Part shown: one piece after another, positions 20,395-32,896 of the stretch
How the letters are laid out: each line of letters opens with the position of its first letter
Position numbering within the stretch: position 1 is the stretch's first letter
Assembly: GCA_034508935.3 (NCBI GenBank)
Contig: CM067445.1
Coordinates: forward strand, 80,791,222-80,855,221
Reading direction: 5' to 3'
From: Berghia stephanieae
Taxonomy: Eukaryota > Mollusca > Gastropoda > Nudibranchia > Aeolidiidae
Length of the DNA stretch: 64,000 bases
Notes under the pieces: model-generated
Database searches by the model: none
What the model was told of the DNA's origin: nothing
The model's input: only the letters and a program-made list of their open reading frames with translations
Made by a program: the position numbers and the translations under genes

Positions 20395-21776
20395 TTATTC
20401 TCCTAGGAGGAGAGACTTCCATAGGAGAAGGAGGCCCTGTGGAGGGCCTCTCGGTTTTTTTAGGGCTGAGTTTTTTTGAACCCTTGGGATTTTTAGGTCC
20501 CTCTGGGTTCTTAGATTTTTTGGGGCTTTGAGGCCCTCAGGGGGATCTGTGGATCCCCCAACTGGTGTTGGTGGCTCCATATTCTGGGAAGGGGTGGGGT
20601 TTTGTTTTTGGGGGGATAAAGAGGGCTCAAGGGAGTGGAGATGGGGGGTGGGTCCAACATCCACGCCCATGAGGGGGAGAATTTTTTTGTTTGGGGAAGG
20701 AGGGGGGGGGGTGGAGGTCGCCTTGGAGGTGGATGTGGAGGGGGTTGCAGGTTCCACATCTTGAACCTCCAATGTGTCAAAAAGATTTTTTGACACATTT
20801 GGGACCTTGTTTTTAGGTCTTGATGGCTTTTTCTTTTGAGGACTGTCTTTTCTAGTCTGTGCGATTTTGCCATGGCTGTTTTGGTTATTACCAGCAGCCC
20901 TGGCAACTTATGCGTAGCTCTTGGCAGAAACAGCGACCTGCCGAGGGGGGCAGATCACTGCCTTTGCCTGAGCAAACGTACTGCCGTAAGTGGCTCTGTA
21001 TGTCAAGATTGCCTTTTCTTCTTGCCACTTAGGACAATCTTTCGAATGTGCTGCATGCTTGCCTTGGCAGTTCAGACAACAAGGGTCCACTTTGCAGTTT
21101 TCCTCATTGTGGTCTTCTTTGCCGCAGCGGGGGCATGTAGCTTTACGGCGACAGTTTGTTTTAGTATGGCCGTACCGGTGGCAGTTAAAACATCTCATGG
21201 GGTTCGGGACGTAAGGCCGAACCTCCAAGTCGAGGTATTCAATTCTTATTCTCGACGGGGGTCTCGGGCTGTCAAAGGTCAGGATCCAGGAGTTGGTCTG
21301 GATTGTGTTGTCGCCGCGGCGGATGCTAACCCGCCGAGCTTCGACAACACCCTCCAGTTCCTCAACCATCTCCTGCTCCGAACAGCCTACCAGATCTCTG
21401 CTTCTTATGACACCTTTTGACCTATTGAGGCTCCTGTGAGCCTCAACGGTGACTGGGATGTCAGAGAATCTGGTACATTTCAAGAGGTTCTCACTCTCTT
21501 GTCGACCCTGCACTTGTATCATTAAAGTGCCAGAGTTGTTCCTGTTCACTGCCTTTGGTGTACCGGCGCCATTTGCTTTGAGTGCCTTGCTGATGGTGAA
21601 GATACTCAAAGTGTTCAGTTTAATATTATCCTCATTCGGCTGAATTACCAGGAACGGCGAGAATTTTGGGGTTGCCATTCCTGTAAGTCATCAAGAGTCA
21701 TCGGGGCAGTTATCTTTCTTTTTTTACCTGTCTGGGGTGGGGCTTTAAGGGGGGAGTTTTTATTATTTTTGGCCAT
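20395..21776 (-). pseudogene. LINE copy 1 ORF1 (zinc-knuckle nucleic-acid-binding protein)
   Basis: Starts MAKNNKNSPLKAPPQTGKK at 21776, is shifted by one base near 21675, and runs open for 256 codons to 20908. It carries three CCHC knuckles: CFNCHRYGHTKTNC, CPRCGKEDHNEENC and CLNCQGKHAAHSKDC. A Pro/Ser-rich C-terminal part follows in other frames to about 20395. Proteins of this type bind the element's RNA into a particle with ORF2. Copy 2 keeps the first frame continuous (IDDLPGMATPKFSPFLV). Confidence 0.88.
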
Positions 21777-22437
21777 GATATTTATAAGTTTTTATTCAAC
21801 CCGGCTATATTGTGCCCACTAGCACGGCTCAGTCCCACACTTGGGGGGTAAGGCACTCACCGAAGCTATACTCCTCAAGTCTGGCCTCCTCTTGTCCTTT
21901 CATGGTCCTTGGGGAAAAAAAAGACTCGAGGGGTGGAGTTGGGGGACGTCCCGCCTCCAGGCCTTTCTCTCGGATTGACCCTAATCTTTGCGTTGCACAA
22001 AGACTGACTGCTGATTCAGAGATGACAAACCATGATTAAAAAGTAATCTCATGGGGGACAGGAACTAGATATGGTTTTAAATCTAGTCCTTCCAATCTCT
22101 TTGCCTAAATGGAGGGGAGTGCCAAAAAATAGATTTGGCATCTCTGCGTTGGGTAGCTCGGGCTATCTACAAGGTAGGCTACCCACCCGTCTTTAGAGAA
22201 GCGTAAAGCCAAAGAGGAGTGTTGGGGTAGAAACACCTCGCAAGGTGAACCCCCCTCAGCCTCCAGGATCAATAGCTCCTCCTTATCGGGGTCCTCTCGG
22301 AACTGCGCACCCTCAGCAGAAAGGTGCCTGCTGTGCAGGATTTGGAAAGGAATATCTCCTCGTTGAACCTATTTCAACGGTACAGGGTATAGAGATACTG
22401 GGGGATAGAAGACAGTTAAGAAGGCTTGTTTTCCTAG

Positions 22438-22462
22438 GTTCTCTCTCTCTCTCTCTCTCTGT
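22438..22462. repeat. (CT)n in LINE 5' leader
   Basis: About ten CT units in copy 1 only; copy 2 lacks this part of the leader. Confidence 0.85.
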
Positions 22463-22921
22463 CCTGGCAACTCAATTTTGATAAGGAAGGGAAATTTGGA
22501 ATCATTGGGGAAATGGGGTATGGAATGGAAATCATAGCTCAAATATGGTAAAAGGGGGTGGGATTTGTGCTATGCCATCGCCTTCCCTTGCTCTCTTTAA
22601 ACTGAAACCGTCATTCCTCAAAACATCTTTTATATACTACGTTCTTGGGATTTGGGGGGAGAAAAAGTTTGGGGATGATTGCCAGGACAAGAAAAATAGC
22701 AAAATGGGTGAATGAAGCCATTCTCATAAAAAGGGCTGGGGTATGGGGGTCTGTGGAGCCACTATGTCTCTCTCACCAGTCGGGTGGTTTTTCGTTGGTT
22801 ACCACCAAACCTGAATGGCTCATTTAGTCGCCTTCTACGACACGCATGAGCTTACGGTGGCTCAATTCTTTTCCCTCTCAGTTGAGGGACCCCGGAGACC
22901 ACACGGGGATGAGCCAAGATG

Positions 22922-24228
22922 GGGAGAAGAGAAAAAGAGATAGAAAGTAAGTCAACTAGATGGGACAACTTCTGTAACTGTAAGTGTGATCATATATAGG
23001 TATACGTGAGTAGGTAACATGAACAAGATGGGTAACTAGACTAAGTCTTTTTACTGGAGGAGTTCAGCACTCAGAAATGGATCAATGTGTTTGCGAAAAA
23101 GTTCAGTAAATTGTTGCCTCCTGAATTGGCTGTCATGAACTGAATGAGTGCTAAAGAGCTAACTCGTACCTACATGTATCAAATAAAGATGTGAAGAATA
23201 AAGCCCCCATAATTTACTAGTTATTTTTAAAATAATGAACAAATGACGAATTGTTTAAGATGATATGAATATAAAGATGAAATTTAATTAAATGATTCTT
23301 CTGATAAATGAATGGTGATCACAGTTACAAATGGGAATATAATATTACGTATCTTATGCGATCTTGATGAGATGATGATAATGTTAGATATTGCGGGCAG
23401 ACTTGTGTGTGGGGTTCCACTTCCAGTTGAGAGTAGTTTCAGTTATTCCTGCGACAGGCTCTGGCTTGAAAGGTGACAAAGGAAGTTCCGGCGTCTTGAT
23501 GGTGGAAATCAAAATTAGTGAAGTGCTCCACAAAGTCCCGAGAGTAAGATATACATCTCGAAAATATCGATAATATGAGTGGAATAGTATGGCCGTCAGG
23601 GCATAGGTTATTGAGAGAAGAGAGTGAGGAAGATTAGATTGATCAGCTTTTATAATAAGTGGCTACGTGACAGAAGGTAGAACGAAAAGTATTCACTAAT
23701 TTGAAATGAATTCAAAGAGAAGGCTATTAAAGGATTCAAACATTTATTTTTAGGCTATTGCCAATATAACTCGTACAAGAATGTTTTCATCAACATAAAG
23801 GAAAGATGATCTAATATTAGAAGGTAAAGTTTTTCTAAGCCCATTGATAACGAAGCCCGATACTTTAATAGAGGAACTTGATTGTAGCTGTTGAATCATG
23901 ATCACTTCCTCGACGAGGGCCTGGATTGGCAGCCCAATCCAGTAGCTGGGGCAGCGGTGGGCTGATTAAGCTATCCCATTGGAGTTTCCCTGGATCACAG
24001 ATGAACATTGATCACATTATCTGCTGACGTGACCTGGGTTCTCGCAATTTAGTATCTCATGAGTGATGGGGACCTGGGCGACCTAGGGGGAGGATCTCTC
24101 TTCTCTGGCAGCCTAGAAAGTATCGTCCAATTTCTCCACCATTTTCAACATATAATGCTCCAGCCTGGATTCCCTCTGGGTCGTGCTCGTTCCTTGCACT
24201 TGTTTGGGGTATACGTTCTTAGTCATAG
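22922..24228. other. No recognised feature
   Basis: AT-rich sequence between the 7-kb LINE and the gag fossil. No gene or repeat family recognised. Confidence 0.4.
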
Positions 24229-25960
24229 GTGAACGGGGGATGGTTTCTTTTTAACGGCTCAGATCACCTCCCCAATCCTGGATGGACTGTCGTCGGAACT
24301 TCCTTCAGATTCCTCAACATTCTGTTTAACACTCCGGATGGTATGACTCTGATGGTCTCTCCTCCGTTCCTGGTGGGCTCCAATTGTTTTCTTTTTGTAT
24401 TGGTATACCCTATATTTTCTATAGGCTGCGGTGAGGCTCTCAGGGTCCTGTCCAGTAACGAAGTCGGCTGCAGCCCTGTCACTTAATCCCGAGCTGAATT
24501 GGATGGCGACCGGCTCATCCAAGGATTCCTCATTGTCGAATGGAAAGGCTGTGCTGTCTAGATCCCAAAGTCAATCTGTCCATTCCTCTATTGCTTCACC
24601 TTCTCTTTGGGCAGCGTCATGTGCTGTCTGAGGGCTGATCCTGTCGTGAACGGATTTCCCAATCTCGTTCACGATGTACAAAATAAGGAAATTCAGAAAA
24701 AGTCTCCACCGAAGTGGGCGTTCTCCATATATGTAGAGGACATATATGGGCGGTTAAAAAATGCTCTAGAGCATCTCGGGAATCGTCCGGTCTAGCCTGA
24801 TTCTTATAACATACCAAAAGTATGGCGGATCGGATCTTCGAAGATGCTACGATAGGCAAAAATAGTATGTTGTCTGCTGAGAATAAGGCTGTGGTCAAGA
24901 GAAAGAATGAAAGGTGTCGCGAGCTTTTAAAGAAATGATGTCACATTTACGCGGGAGACAGTGAACGAACACAACATGATTACTCACAATAGCTCGATCG
25001 AGACACTGACAGTCATGTCATGACAAACACTTACAACAACAACAACAACAATCTATCACAATAATCTTCCCCACACTCTGTTGCTTACTGCCGATTCATT
25101 TTTCAAGGCAATCCATGGCCTCAGTAAAACTCATCTGGTTGTCCACGCCATCTAAATTGGCCAGAAAATCAGCAGCCTTACCATCCAGGGCAGAATTTAG
25201 GAAATATTTCTTCATGTATTAGTCTCGAATATCATTGATGGGGATGAAGTTTCTAAATTTACTAGCAAACGTCTCCCAGTTCCCTTTGCCATTAAAAAAG
25301 ACGTTCCAAGGTTGGTTGATATTTAGTACTTCCCTCCGTGCCCGTCTCCTGTGGGGTACATAAGTTGGATCTTCATGGTCCTCACTGTCAGAGTAGTTGG
25401 GCTGAGGCCTCCTGGTATTCAAGTATGCCGGTTCTCAGGGGCACGATTAGCATGAGGAGTACCCTCATCCTCCAATTGGCGGTAGGGGTATTGTCCTTGA
25501 CACTGGGGCGCTGACGTCTCTGCGCTTCGGCGTCAAATCCATTTGCCATCTATGCAGCAAGGACTTCTTTGTTTCTCAAATCGGCCAAGGCTGCGGGACC
25601 ACGAATGTCCTCAAAGGGGTCTTTGGCTTCTGGAGAGTGCGTGAAAGTATCTTCTGCGAGGCACCGGGAGCATGGGAGTTGGGATTGATCTCCTTCGCTT
25701 TCACAGTAGAGACGTCGAAGTGGCTAATGACATCCTTGTTCCTAAAGAGCGTCTCCAGGTCATCCATAGTGAGGATCTCTCGCTCCTGACAAAGTTGGAT
25801 TACCTTTTTGGTGGTCCGCTCAGAGATAATGAAATCTATGAATTGCTCTAAGGAGCAGAAATTCACGAGGATTTTTGCCTTCGGATGTGATGTTGGAAGA
25901 CATATTACTAATTTCTTATAACGAATCACAGAGAATAGAATTAGTAAATGGAAGCAAATC
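24229..25960 (-). mobile_element. LTR-retrotransposon gag fossil (Gypsy-like)
   Basis: Minus-strand peptides in Gag order: MDDLETLFRNKDVISHFDVS near 25750, PWNVFFNGKGNWETFASKF near 25300, an ALDGKAADFLANLDGVDNQ segment near 25150, then after a solo LTR, EPVAIQFSSGLSDRAAADFV near 24500. The helical capsid-type pattern is that of Gypsy/Metaviridae Gag. Broken, with several breaks; no polymerase region nearby. Older than the LTR that sits in it. Confidence 0.65.
24642..25075 (-). mobile_element. Solo LTR, copy 1 (inside gag fossil)
   Basis: 434 bp with LTR-type termini on the minus strand: starts TGTGGGGAAGATTATTGTGA, ends GTTCACGACA. The same LTR occurs at 34123-34569. Gag fossil sequence continues on both sides. 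I see no clear short target duplication here. Confidence 0.65.
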
Positions 25961-26214
25961 ATATGGAAACCTCAAGGAATCATTATGGTATGCAGGCTAA
26001 AAGCATACCAAAAAAATTAAGCGGGCCGAAAGCCAAGCGATAAAACAAGCACAAGCATGAAGCCAAAAACAATATAAACAGGCTAAGCCCATGCCAAAGC
26101 AAGCAAACGAATCAAGCTAGCGCAAGCAAACAAACTACACTCTGTAAAAATATTAATATATGAACATTTCATGTTCATAAACAATCCTTACATTATTGAC
26201 ATCAAATCAATTGC

Positions 26215-26379
26215 TTCAGGTCATAGTCATGGTCATGTCGTGCACCAACAGTACCTGACCCATGATGCGTGGCCTGAGCAATAACACCACAATCTGTAAC
26301 ATCTGAATTAGGTCCCCCACTCGAGCATTGATCGCAACAGATGACCCAATGCAGGCCACCAAGCTCGAGTGACCATCAG
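26215..26379. repeat. Satellite-like monomer (flank of LINE copy 2)
   Basis: Contains CATGGTCATGTCGTGCACC and GTGGCCTGAGCAATAAC, diverged forms of the unit repeated at 32930-33560 on the other side of LINE copy 2. Confidence 0.5.
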
Positions 26380-26929
26380 TTTTTTTTTTTTGTTTTGTTT
26401 TTTAAAGTGTTTTACGGTGCTTTCAACACTATTTAGGTTTCTGGCTTTTATCATTTTTTATCGGCCTTGAGGGGCCAAAGCTGCTCAAGCGTGTTAATAC
26501 TGTTGCAAGAAAATTTTATAAAACCATAATACTTGTTTGTTATTTAAAGTTTATTTACAATTTCTGCAGGACTTCACATTCCTGCAGATACTTTAAAATT
26601 TTAAGCGGATGGACTGACTGGAACAGAGACTTCAAAAGTCTCTGGTTTCATAATGCTGTGTTATCTGTTCTGTGTACACTATTAAAATATGTTGAACTGT
26701 GAGGCCACAGTTACATCTTCTGCAGAGGGGTTTTTCATCCCTTTCCAGAAGGAAACGGTGAGTGAGGGCAGTATGTCCGATCCGGAGTAGAGTTATTTTG
26801 ACCTCATCTCTTCTATTTAGCCCCGAGTTGGGTCTGGGGCTGAGGTCAGTTTTGATTTGTTTTAATTTGTTCTGAGGATTTTTCCAATTCTTTTCGGATG
26901 TGCTTTTTCATTTTCGATCTTTAAATCCA

Positions 26930-27340
26930 TGGAGGGATTTTACGGCCCCCTGGCAATTCTAGGCTCACTGCCTCCTTTGCCAGTCGATCTGCTTCTTCGT
27001 TCCCCCGGATACCCACATGACTAGGTACCCAGAGAAAACAAACATTCCTTTTTTTTGATAAATAATGTATTTGCACCTTCCAAGATACTTTTGATTCTTG
27101 GATCGGTGCAATAAAAATTTGAAATCCCTTTAAGTATGGATATCGAGTCAGACAAGATCAAAAGTTTGTTTTTGTTCGATCTCTCAGCGAAACGGAGAGC
27201 ATTCGGGATTGCTCTCGATTCCGCTGTAAAGATCAAAACATTTTTATCCAGGCGAAGTGATCCGGTGCCTTATGATGAGTGATAGGCACACCCTGCTGCA
27301 TCTGCGCTCTTTGAACCATCCGTGAAGATGTGAGTATAGT
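26930..27340 (-). pseudogene. LINE copy 2 ORF2: RNase H domain
   Basis: Readable motifs in order from the 5' side: IFTDGSKSADAAGCAYHS, LIFTAESRAIPNALRFAER, LLILSDSISILKGI, and VPSHVGIRGNEEADRLAKEA. These supply the four acidic catalytic positions of RNase H type 1. The open frame 27021-27236 covers the middle part. Frame breaks separate the rest. Confidence 0.82.
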
Positions 27341-27622
27341 TTTTGTATGTTTGTAATATTGCTTTTAGTGTCAGTTTGCAAATATGGGACCGTTTGTGAA
27401 TTTGTATGGATCCTGGTGGTGTTTTGCTTTGGCGTATGGATGTATCCTATCTAGGCACACCCTGCTGCATCTGCGCTCTTTGAACCATCCGTGAAGATGT
27501 GAGTATAGTTTTTGTATGTTTGTAATATTGCTTTTAGTGTCAGTTTGCAAATATGGGACCGTTTGTGAATTTGTATGGATCCTGGTGGTGTTTTGCTTTG
27601 ACGTATGGATGTATCCTATCTA
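27285..27622 (-). repeat. 169-bp tandem duplication in LINE ORF2
   Basis: Two head-to-tail units, 27285-27453 and 27454-27622, nearly identical. Each holds the FTDGSKSADAAG motif of RNase H. Copy 1 shows the same duplication in eroded form (about 16784-17085). 169 is not a multiple of three. Confidence 0.85.
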
Positions 27623-29066
27623 GGCTGATGTTCATATCTGCAATGTCTTGCTTTATTCTATAACCAATGGTAGTGTCATTTTTTGATGCTTGTGAAATTT
27701 TTCTTTGAGTGTCCTATCCGTGCAGTGTACGTGTTTGTGTGCTGGGTTGTCGTGCAGCGTTGTGACCTTAGTTACATACTGGAGAGCCAGTTTTTTCCTC
27801 CGGAGATGGAGAGGTGGCTCATCTGCCTCAGCATAAAGGCTTGCCACTGGAGAAGTGCGAAAAGCCCCAAGTGCCAAGCGCAGTCCCTGATGATGAATTG
27901 GGTCCAGTATGCATAAGAAGGATGGTTTTGCAGAGCCATATATGAAAGATGTGTAGTCTAATTTTGATCAAATAAGGGTTCTATATATTTTCAGAAGAGT
28001 GTTAGTGTTCGAACCCCATTCCATGCTCGACAGAACTCTCAGTACTCTTTTATTTCATGCATCGCAGTCTGAGATCTTTGATATGGGCAAGGGAATTTAG
28101 TTTCCTATCAAAGATCACACCCAGGAATTGGGTTTGTCCTTTACCTCAATTCTGGAATTGTTGAGGTAAAGGTCAGGCTGTCTGATGCAGGTGCGTTTTC
28201 GGCAGAAGTGGACAGCTCTGTTTTTGATGGGGAGATAGACCTGTAAATTCTCAGTCAATTAACTGAAATCAGTCAATTCATCAAATTCAAATATTTTAAA
28301 AAGGAAGAGAGAAGAAAGAAAGAATTCATGAATCGTAGTCGAATGACCGTGAAGTAATTAGGAATGTTCCATAGCGGTATGCATAGCTCAAGGGCCGTTT
28401 ATATTTACAATGGATATATTGCCAAGGCTAAGCGACGCTTCTTAGAATTGCGGTGTCTGAACACATCCCAGTGTATTTTCACACAGCCTTCGTGAAATTA
28501 TCTTTTCACTTTCCAAACCTGTCGTGATCCCAATGGTAGCCAATTTTAACTGAGCCGCTGAGCGATAAATTTCACTGTTTTGTCTAAGCCAAAATTGACC
28601 ACATTTACTTGGTGGAACCTAAAAGTATGAAAAAGTTTAATGCGAAAGCCGGAAGTGCGTTATGAAGACACCTTCAAATCGAAAGTTATATGATTGCTAC
28701 AAGCACATCTCGTTGCCTCACGTTGTATACAAACTGGTTTACCGTTTCTTCACTAATTGGGTACCTAATTATTAAAAGCAATTGTAAGTAGGCTAATTAA
28801 TTCCCACGTAAATTAATTTTCTGCCATTGTTTTGCTCAAGTGAGCTTGCTGTTTACTATTCATCTCGATTCTTTGGATTTTTCTGATACAAAGAGTTTCA
28901 GTAAAGTTCAATTTCAGTCTCAATTTTTATAGAGCTCATTTACAGGTCTACGGAGGAGGAGAAGCCATTGAGATTTGCCCACTCTGACAGTTTGTTTAGT
29001 TGGAGTTGTAACTGTCTCTCAATGGTGTCTATACTCGATTTACTTCGATAGCATACAAGAAAGTCA

Positions 29067-30953
29067 TCAACATATAAGGACATATATTTTTATCTCAAAC
29101 AGAATGGGAGACAGAATGCTACCCTGAGGAACTCCCTCTTTCTGATCAAACGGATCAGAAAAGGTGGATCCCGCTTTGACCTGAAAAGATCTGTTGTTTA
29201 AGAATGCTCTGACAAACATTGGAAGGTTTCCTCGTAGACCAAGATTGTGAAGATCTTTGAGGATTCCGAATTTCCAAGTTGTGTCAAAGACTCTCTCGAG
29301 GTCAAAGAAGATTGCTACCATGTGCTCACCTTTGGCAAAGGCCTCGCGAATGAAGCTCTCTCGTCGAACAAGGTGATCAACACTTGATCTGTTTTTTTTG
29401 AAAGCCACATTGGAGGGAGTTGTTGTGTTCCAACTAGAATATCAGATGCTTGTTGACCAGTTTCTCCATCAGCTTGCACAGACAGCTGGTGAGGGAGATT
29501 GGTCGGTAGTTTGAAGCGTCCGAATGGTCTTTCCCAGGTTTTGGGATTGGAATCACGGTGGCCAGATTCCAACTAGGGGGGAAAGTCTGTGTTGTCCATA
29601 TCTTGTTATAGATATTCAAAAAGACAACCAGGCTGTCTTGTGGAAGATGACGGAGTATTTCATAAGTAATGTTGTCAGGACCTGTTGCTGTGACATTTGT
29701 GTCACAGAGGCAGGCACCCAACTCCTCAAGTGTGAATGGTTTGTTGTAGTCTTCAGTGTTTGTAGATGTGAAGTTTATTGTGTTCTACGTTCTGTTTATG
29801 GCGCAGAAATTGAGGTGTGTGGTATGCAGACGAGGAGTTGTGCGCCAGCCTCTCTGCCAGAGTGTTGGCAATATCTTCCTCTGTTTCAGCCACGGATCCA
29901 TCGGGACGTGTCAAGTGATTTAGTGAATCACTATCAGATCCCTTCAGTTTCCATATCATCTTCCACACCCTATTTAGGGGTGTCTGGCTATTTATTTTGG
30001 AGACAAAGTTTTGGAAGGATCTTTATTTCCCCGGAAGATCTTCCTACTCCTTGCTCGTAGTTTCCTAAATGTTGTGAAATTCTCAGGGGTTGGGAATCTC
30101 ATTGCTTTCCTGAATGCTTTTTTCTTCTCCTGTAGGGCCGCTCGACATTTCTCTGTAAACCAGGGAATGTGTTTTCTTGGTCTTCCAGAGGTTGTTGGTA
30201 TTGTCGAGTTGCAGATATTTGTTAAAATATTTGTGAATTTGTCATAGCTGTCCACCTCTGTCGTAAGGAGTCTGTGACACTCCTGTGAGAAAGTTTCCCA
30301 ATCTGCGGGGTGATGTTGAGGCAGACTGGAAACTGGTCAGAACCGTGATCGTCATCGATCACAGTCCATGAGAGCTCTGGAGCTAGGATAGGATCACAAA
30401 AAGTGAGATCAATGCAGGCGTTGTTTATCCATGTTGTCTCAAGACCGTCTGCCAAATCTATATCCATTTTCATTATGAATGCCTCCACTGCATGTCCCCT
30501 CTAGTTTGTGTATGCGTTTCCCCAGAGAGGACTGTGAGCGTTGTGAATCCCCCATGATCACATAGGGAGGAGGGAGCTGGTTTAGAAGTCCCTCTAGCTC
30601 AGCAGACTTGAGGCGGTGATCTGGTAGGATGTCTACAGAGCAGATGGTGATTCGTCTGTGCAATGTCACTCTCGCTGCTATTACCTGTAAATTTGTCTTT
30701 ATTGGTATCAAGCAGTGGGGGGGGGGGGGGTGCTCTTCTTGGAGAGAATTGAAACTCCCCCACACGCTATCTGGCCATCAGAGTGAATCAGATGATTGGC
30801 TATGTATCCTTTTACTGTGCAGTCGTCTGTTGGTAATTTTGTTTTCTGCAAACAGACTACATCAGGATTCTTCTGGAGGAGAATGTCCAATTCTGTTCTA
30901 TTTGATCTGATACCTCTGATGTTCCAGGGAATTAATCTTGTCTGACTAGGCAT
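29067..30953 (-). pseudogene. LINE copy 2 ORF2: endonuclease and reverse transcriptase
   Basis: Starts MPSQTRLIPWNIRGIRSNRT at 30953. Endonuclease parts CLQKTKLPTDD, GGVSILSKKS, AIDLTFCD-like CIDLTFCD and SDQFPVCL are followed by RT parts TATGPDNITYEILRHLP, IPIPKPGKDHSDASNYRP, AIFFDLERVFDTTWKFG and KEGVPQGSILSPILF. The reading is split over at least five frames. Confidence 0.88.
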
Positions 30954-30967
30954 CCTAATTTTTTTGT

Positions 30968-32261
30968 GGGGAGGTTGGGCAGTATTCTATAGGAGAGGGG
31001 AGCCTGTGGGGGGGGGGGGTGGCTCATTTTTTTAAGGGCTGATTTTTGTTTTTGAACCCTTGGGATCTTTTGGTACCTCTGGGTTCTTTGATTTTTTTGG
31101 GCTTTGAGGCCCCTCAGGGGGTTCTGTGGATCCCCCAGCTGGTGTTGTTGGTGGCTCCATATCCTGGGAGGGGGTGGGGACTCAAGGGAGTGAGGATGGG
31201 TCCAACATCCATGCCCATGAGGGGGAGAAATTTTTTTGTTTGGTGAAGGTGGAGGTCGCCTTGGATGTGGAGGGGGTTGCAGGTTCCACATCTTGAACCT
31301 CCAATGTGTCAAAAAGATTTTTTGACACATTTGGGACCTTGTCTTTAGGTCTCGATGACTTTTTCTTGTGAGGACTGCCTTTCTTCGTCTGTGCGATTTT
31401 TCCATGGCTGTTTTGTTTGTTCCAGCAGCCTGGCAACTTCTGTATAGCTCTTGGCAGAAACAGCGACCTGCCGAAGGGGGCAGATCACTGCTTTTGCTGA
31501 GCAAACGTACCGCCGTAAGTGGCTCGATATGTCAAGATTGCCTTTTCGTCTTGCCACTTGGGACAATCTTTCGAATGCGCTGCATGCTTGCCTTGGCAGT
31601 TCAGACAAGGGTCCACGTTGCAGTTTTCCTCGTTGTGGTCTTCTTTGTAGCTTTACGGCGGCAGTTTGTTTTGGTATGGCCGTACCGGTGGCAGTTAAAG
31701 CATCTCATGGGGTAAGGTCGACCTCCAAGTCAAGGTATTCAATTTTTATTCTCGACGGGGGTTTCGGGCTGTCAAAAGTCAGGATCCAGGTGTTGGTCTG
31801 GATTGTGTTGTCGCCGCGGCGGATGCTGACCCGCCGAGCTTCGACAACACCCTCCAGTTCCTCAACCATTTCCTGCTCCGAACAGCCTACCAGATCTCTG
31901 CTTCTTATGACACCTTTTGACCCATTGAGGCTCCTGTGAGCCTCAACGGTGACTGGGATGTCAGAGAAACTGGTACATCTCAAGAGGTTCTCACTCTTTT
32001 CGACCCTGCACTTGAATCATTAAAGGGCCCGAGTTGTTCCTGTTAACTACTCTTGGTTTTCCGGCGCCATTTGTTTTGAGTGCCTTGCTGATGGTGATTT
32101 AATTGTGTGTTGTCCTCATTCGGTTTTATTACCAGGAATGGCGAGAATTTTGGGGTTGCCATTCCTGGTAAGTCATCTATTGTCATCGGTGTATTTATTT
32201 TTCTTTTCTTTCCATTTTGGGATGGGGATTGAAGGGGGGAATTTTTATGTGTTTTGGCCAT
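30968..32261 (-). pseudogene. LINE copy 2 ORF1
   Basis: Starts MAKTHKNSPLQSPSQNGKK at 32261. It matches copy 1 ORF1 through EAHRSLNGSKGVIRSRDLVG, RRGDNTIQTNTWILTFDS and the remains of the zinc-knuckle region, but the first knuckles are largely lost by a deletion near 31645-31735. It ends in a Pro-rich tail. Confidence 0.8.
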
Positions 32262-32896
32262 GATCTATTTAGTTGTTAACTTCAATCCGGCTATATTGTG
32301 CCCACTAGCACGGCTCAGTCCCACACTTGGGGGGGGGGGGGGGTAAGGCACTCACACAGGCTATACTCCTAAAGTCTGGCCTCCTCTTGTCCTTCCATGG
32401 TCCTTGGGAAGAAAAAAAAGGACTCGAGGGGTGTAGTTGGGGGACGTCCCGGCAACTCAATTTTGATGAGGAAGGTAAATTGGAATCATTTGGGAAATGG
32501 GGCATGGAATGGAAATCATAGCTCAAATATGGTAAAAGGGGGGGGGGGGGGTGGGATTTGTGCTATGCCATCGCTTTCCTGCTCTCTGTAAACTTAAACC
32601 GTCATTCCTCAAAACCTCTTTTAAATGCTACGTTCATGGGATTTGGGGGGAGAAAAAGTTTGGGGATGATTGCCAAGACAAGAAAAATAGCAAAATGGGT
32701 GAATGAAGCCATTCTCATAAAGGGCTGGGATATGGGGGTCTGTGGAGCAACTGTGTCTCTCCATGTTTCTCTCACCAGTCGGGTGGTTTTTCGTTGGTTA
32801 CCACCAAAACCAGAATGGCTCTTTTAGTCGCCTTCTACGACACGCATGAGCTGACGGTGGCTCTATTATTATGCCCTCTCAGTTGAGGGACCCCGG

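Larger units (their letters stand above)
15873..22908 (-). mobile_element. I-group LINE, full-length copy 1
   Basis: A 7,036-bp non-LTR retrotransposon on the minus strand. The order is: 5' leader (22908-21777), ORF1 with zinc knuckles, ORF2 with apurinic-type endonuclease, reverse transcriptase, RNase H, and a 3' end in which GAAAGCGCCGTTAAACACC is followed by (AAAC)n. A perfect 13-bp target-site duplication, ATGAGCCAAGATG, flanks it (15860-15872 and 22909-22921). Endonuclease plus RNase H and a gag-like ORF1 place it in the I/jockey group. It is broken: ORF2 lacks its ATG (ATA at 20340), and the 16.2-18.5-kb part is dense with short deletions. Copy 2 is at 26380. Confidence 0.93.
26380..32896 (-). 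mobile_element. I-group LINE, copy 2
   Basis: Same family as copy 1, about 6.5 kb. Its 3' end (GTGTTGAAAGCACCGTAAAA then A/C tail) is at 26380 and its 5' end near 32896, about 12 bases short of copy 1. The leader lacks several hundred bases present in copy 1. No clear target-site duplication; both flanks resemble the same satellite-like sequence. The coding parts are broken in many places but ORF2 keeps its ATG (30953). Confidence 0.9.

Noticed and set aside
20836-21420. 194-codon plus-strand frame
   Set aside because: Antisense of LINE ORF1 zinc-knuckle region.
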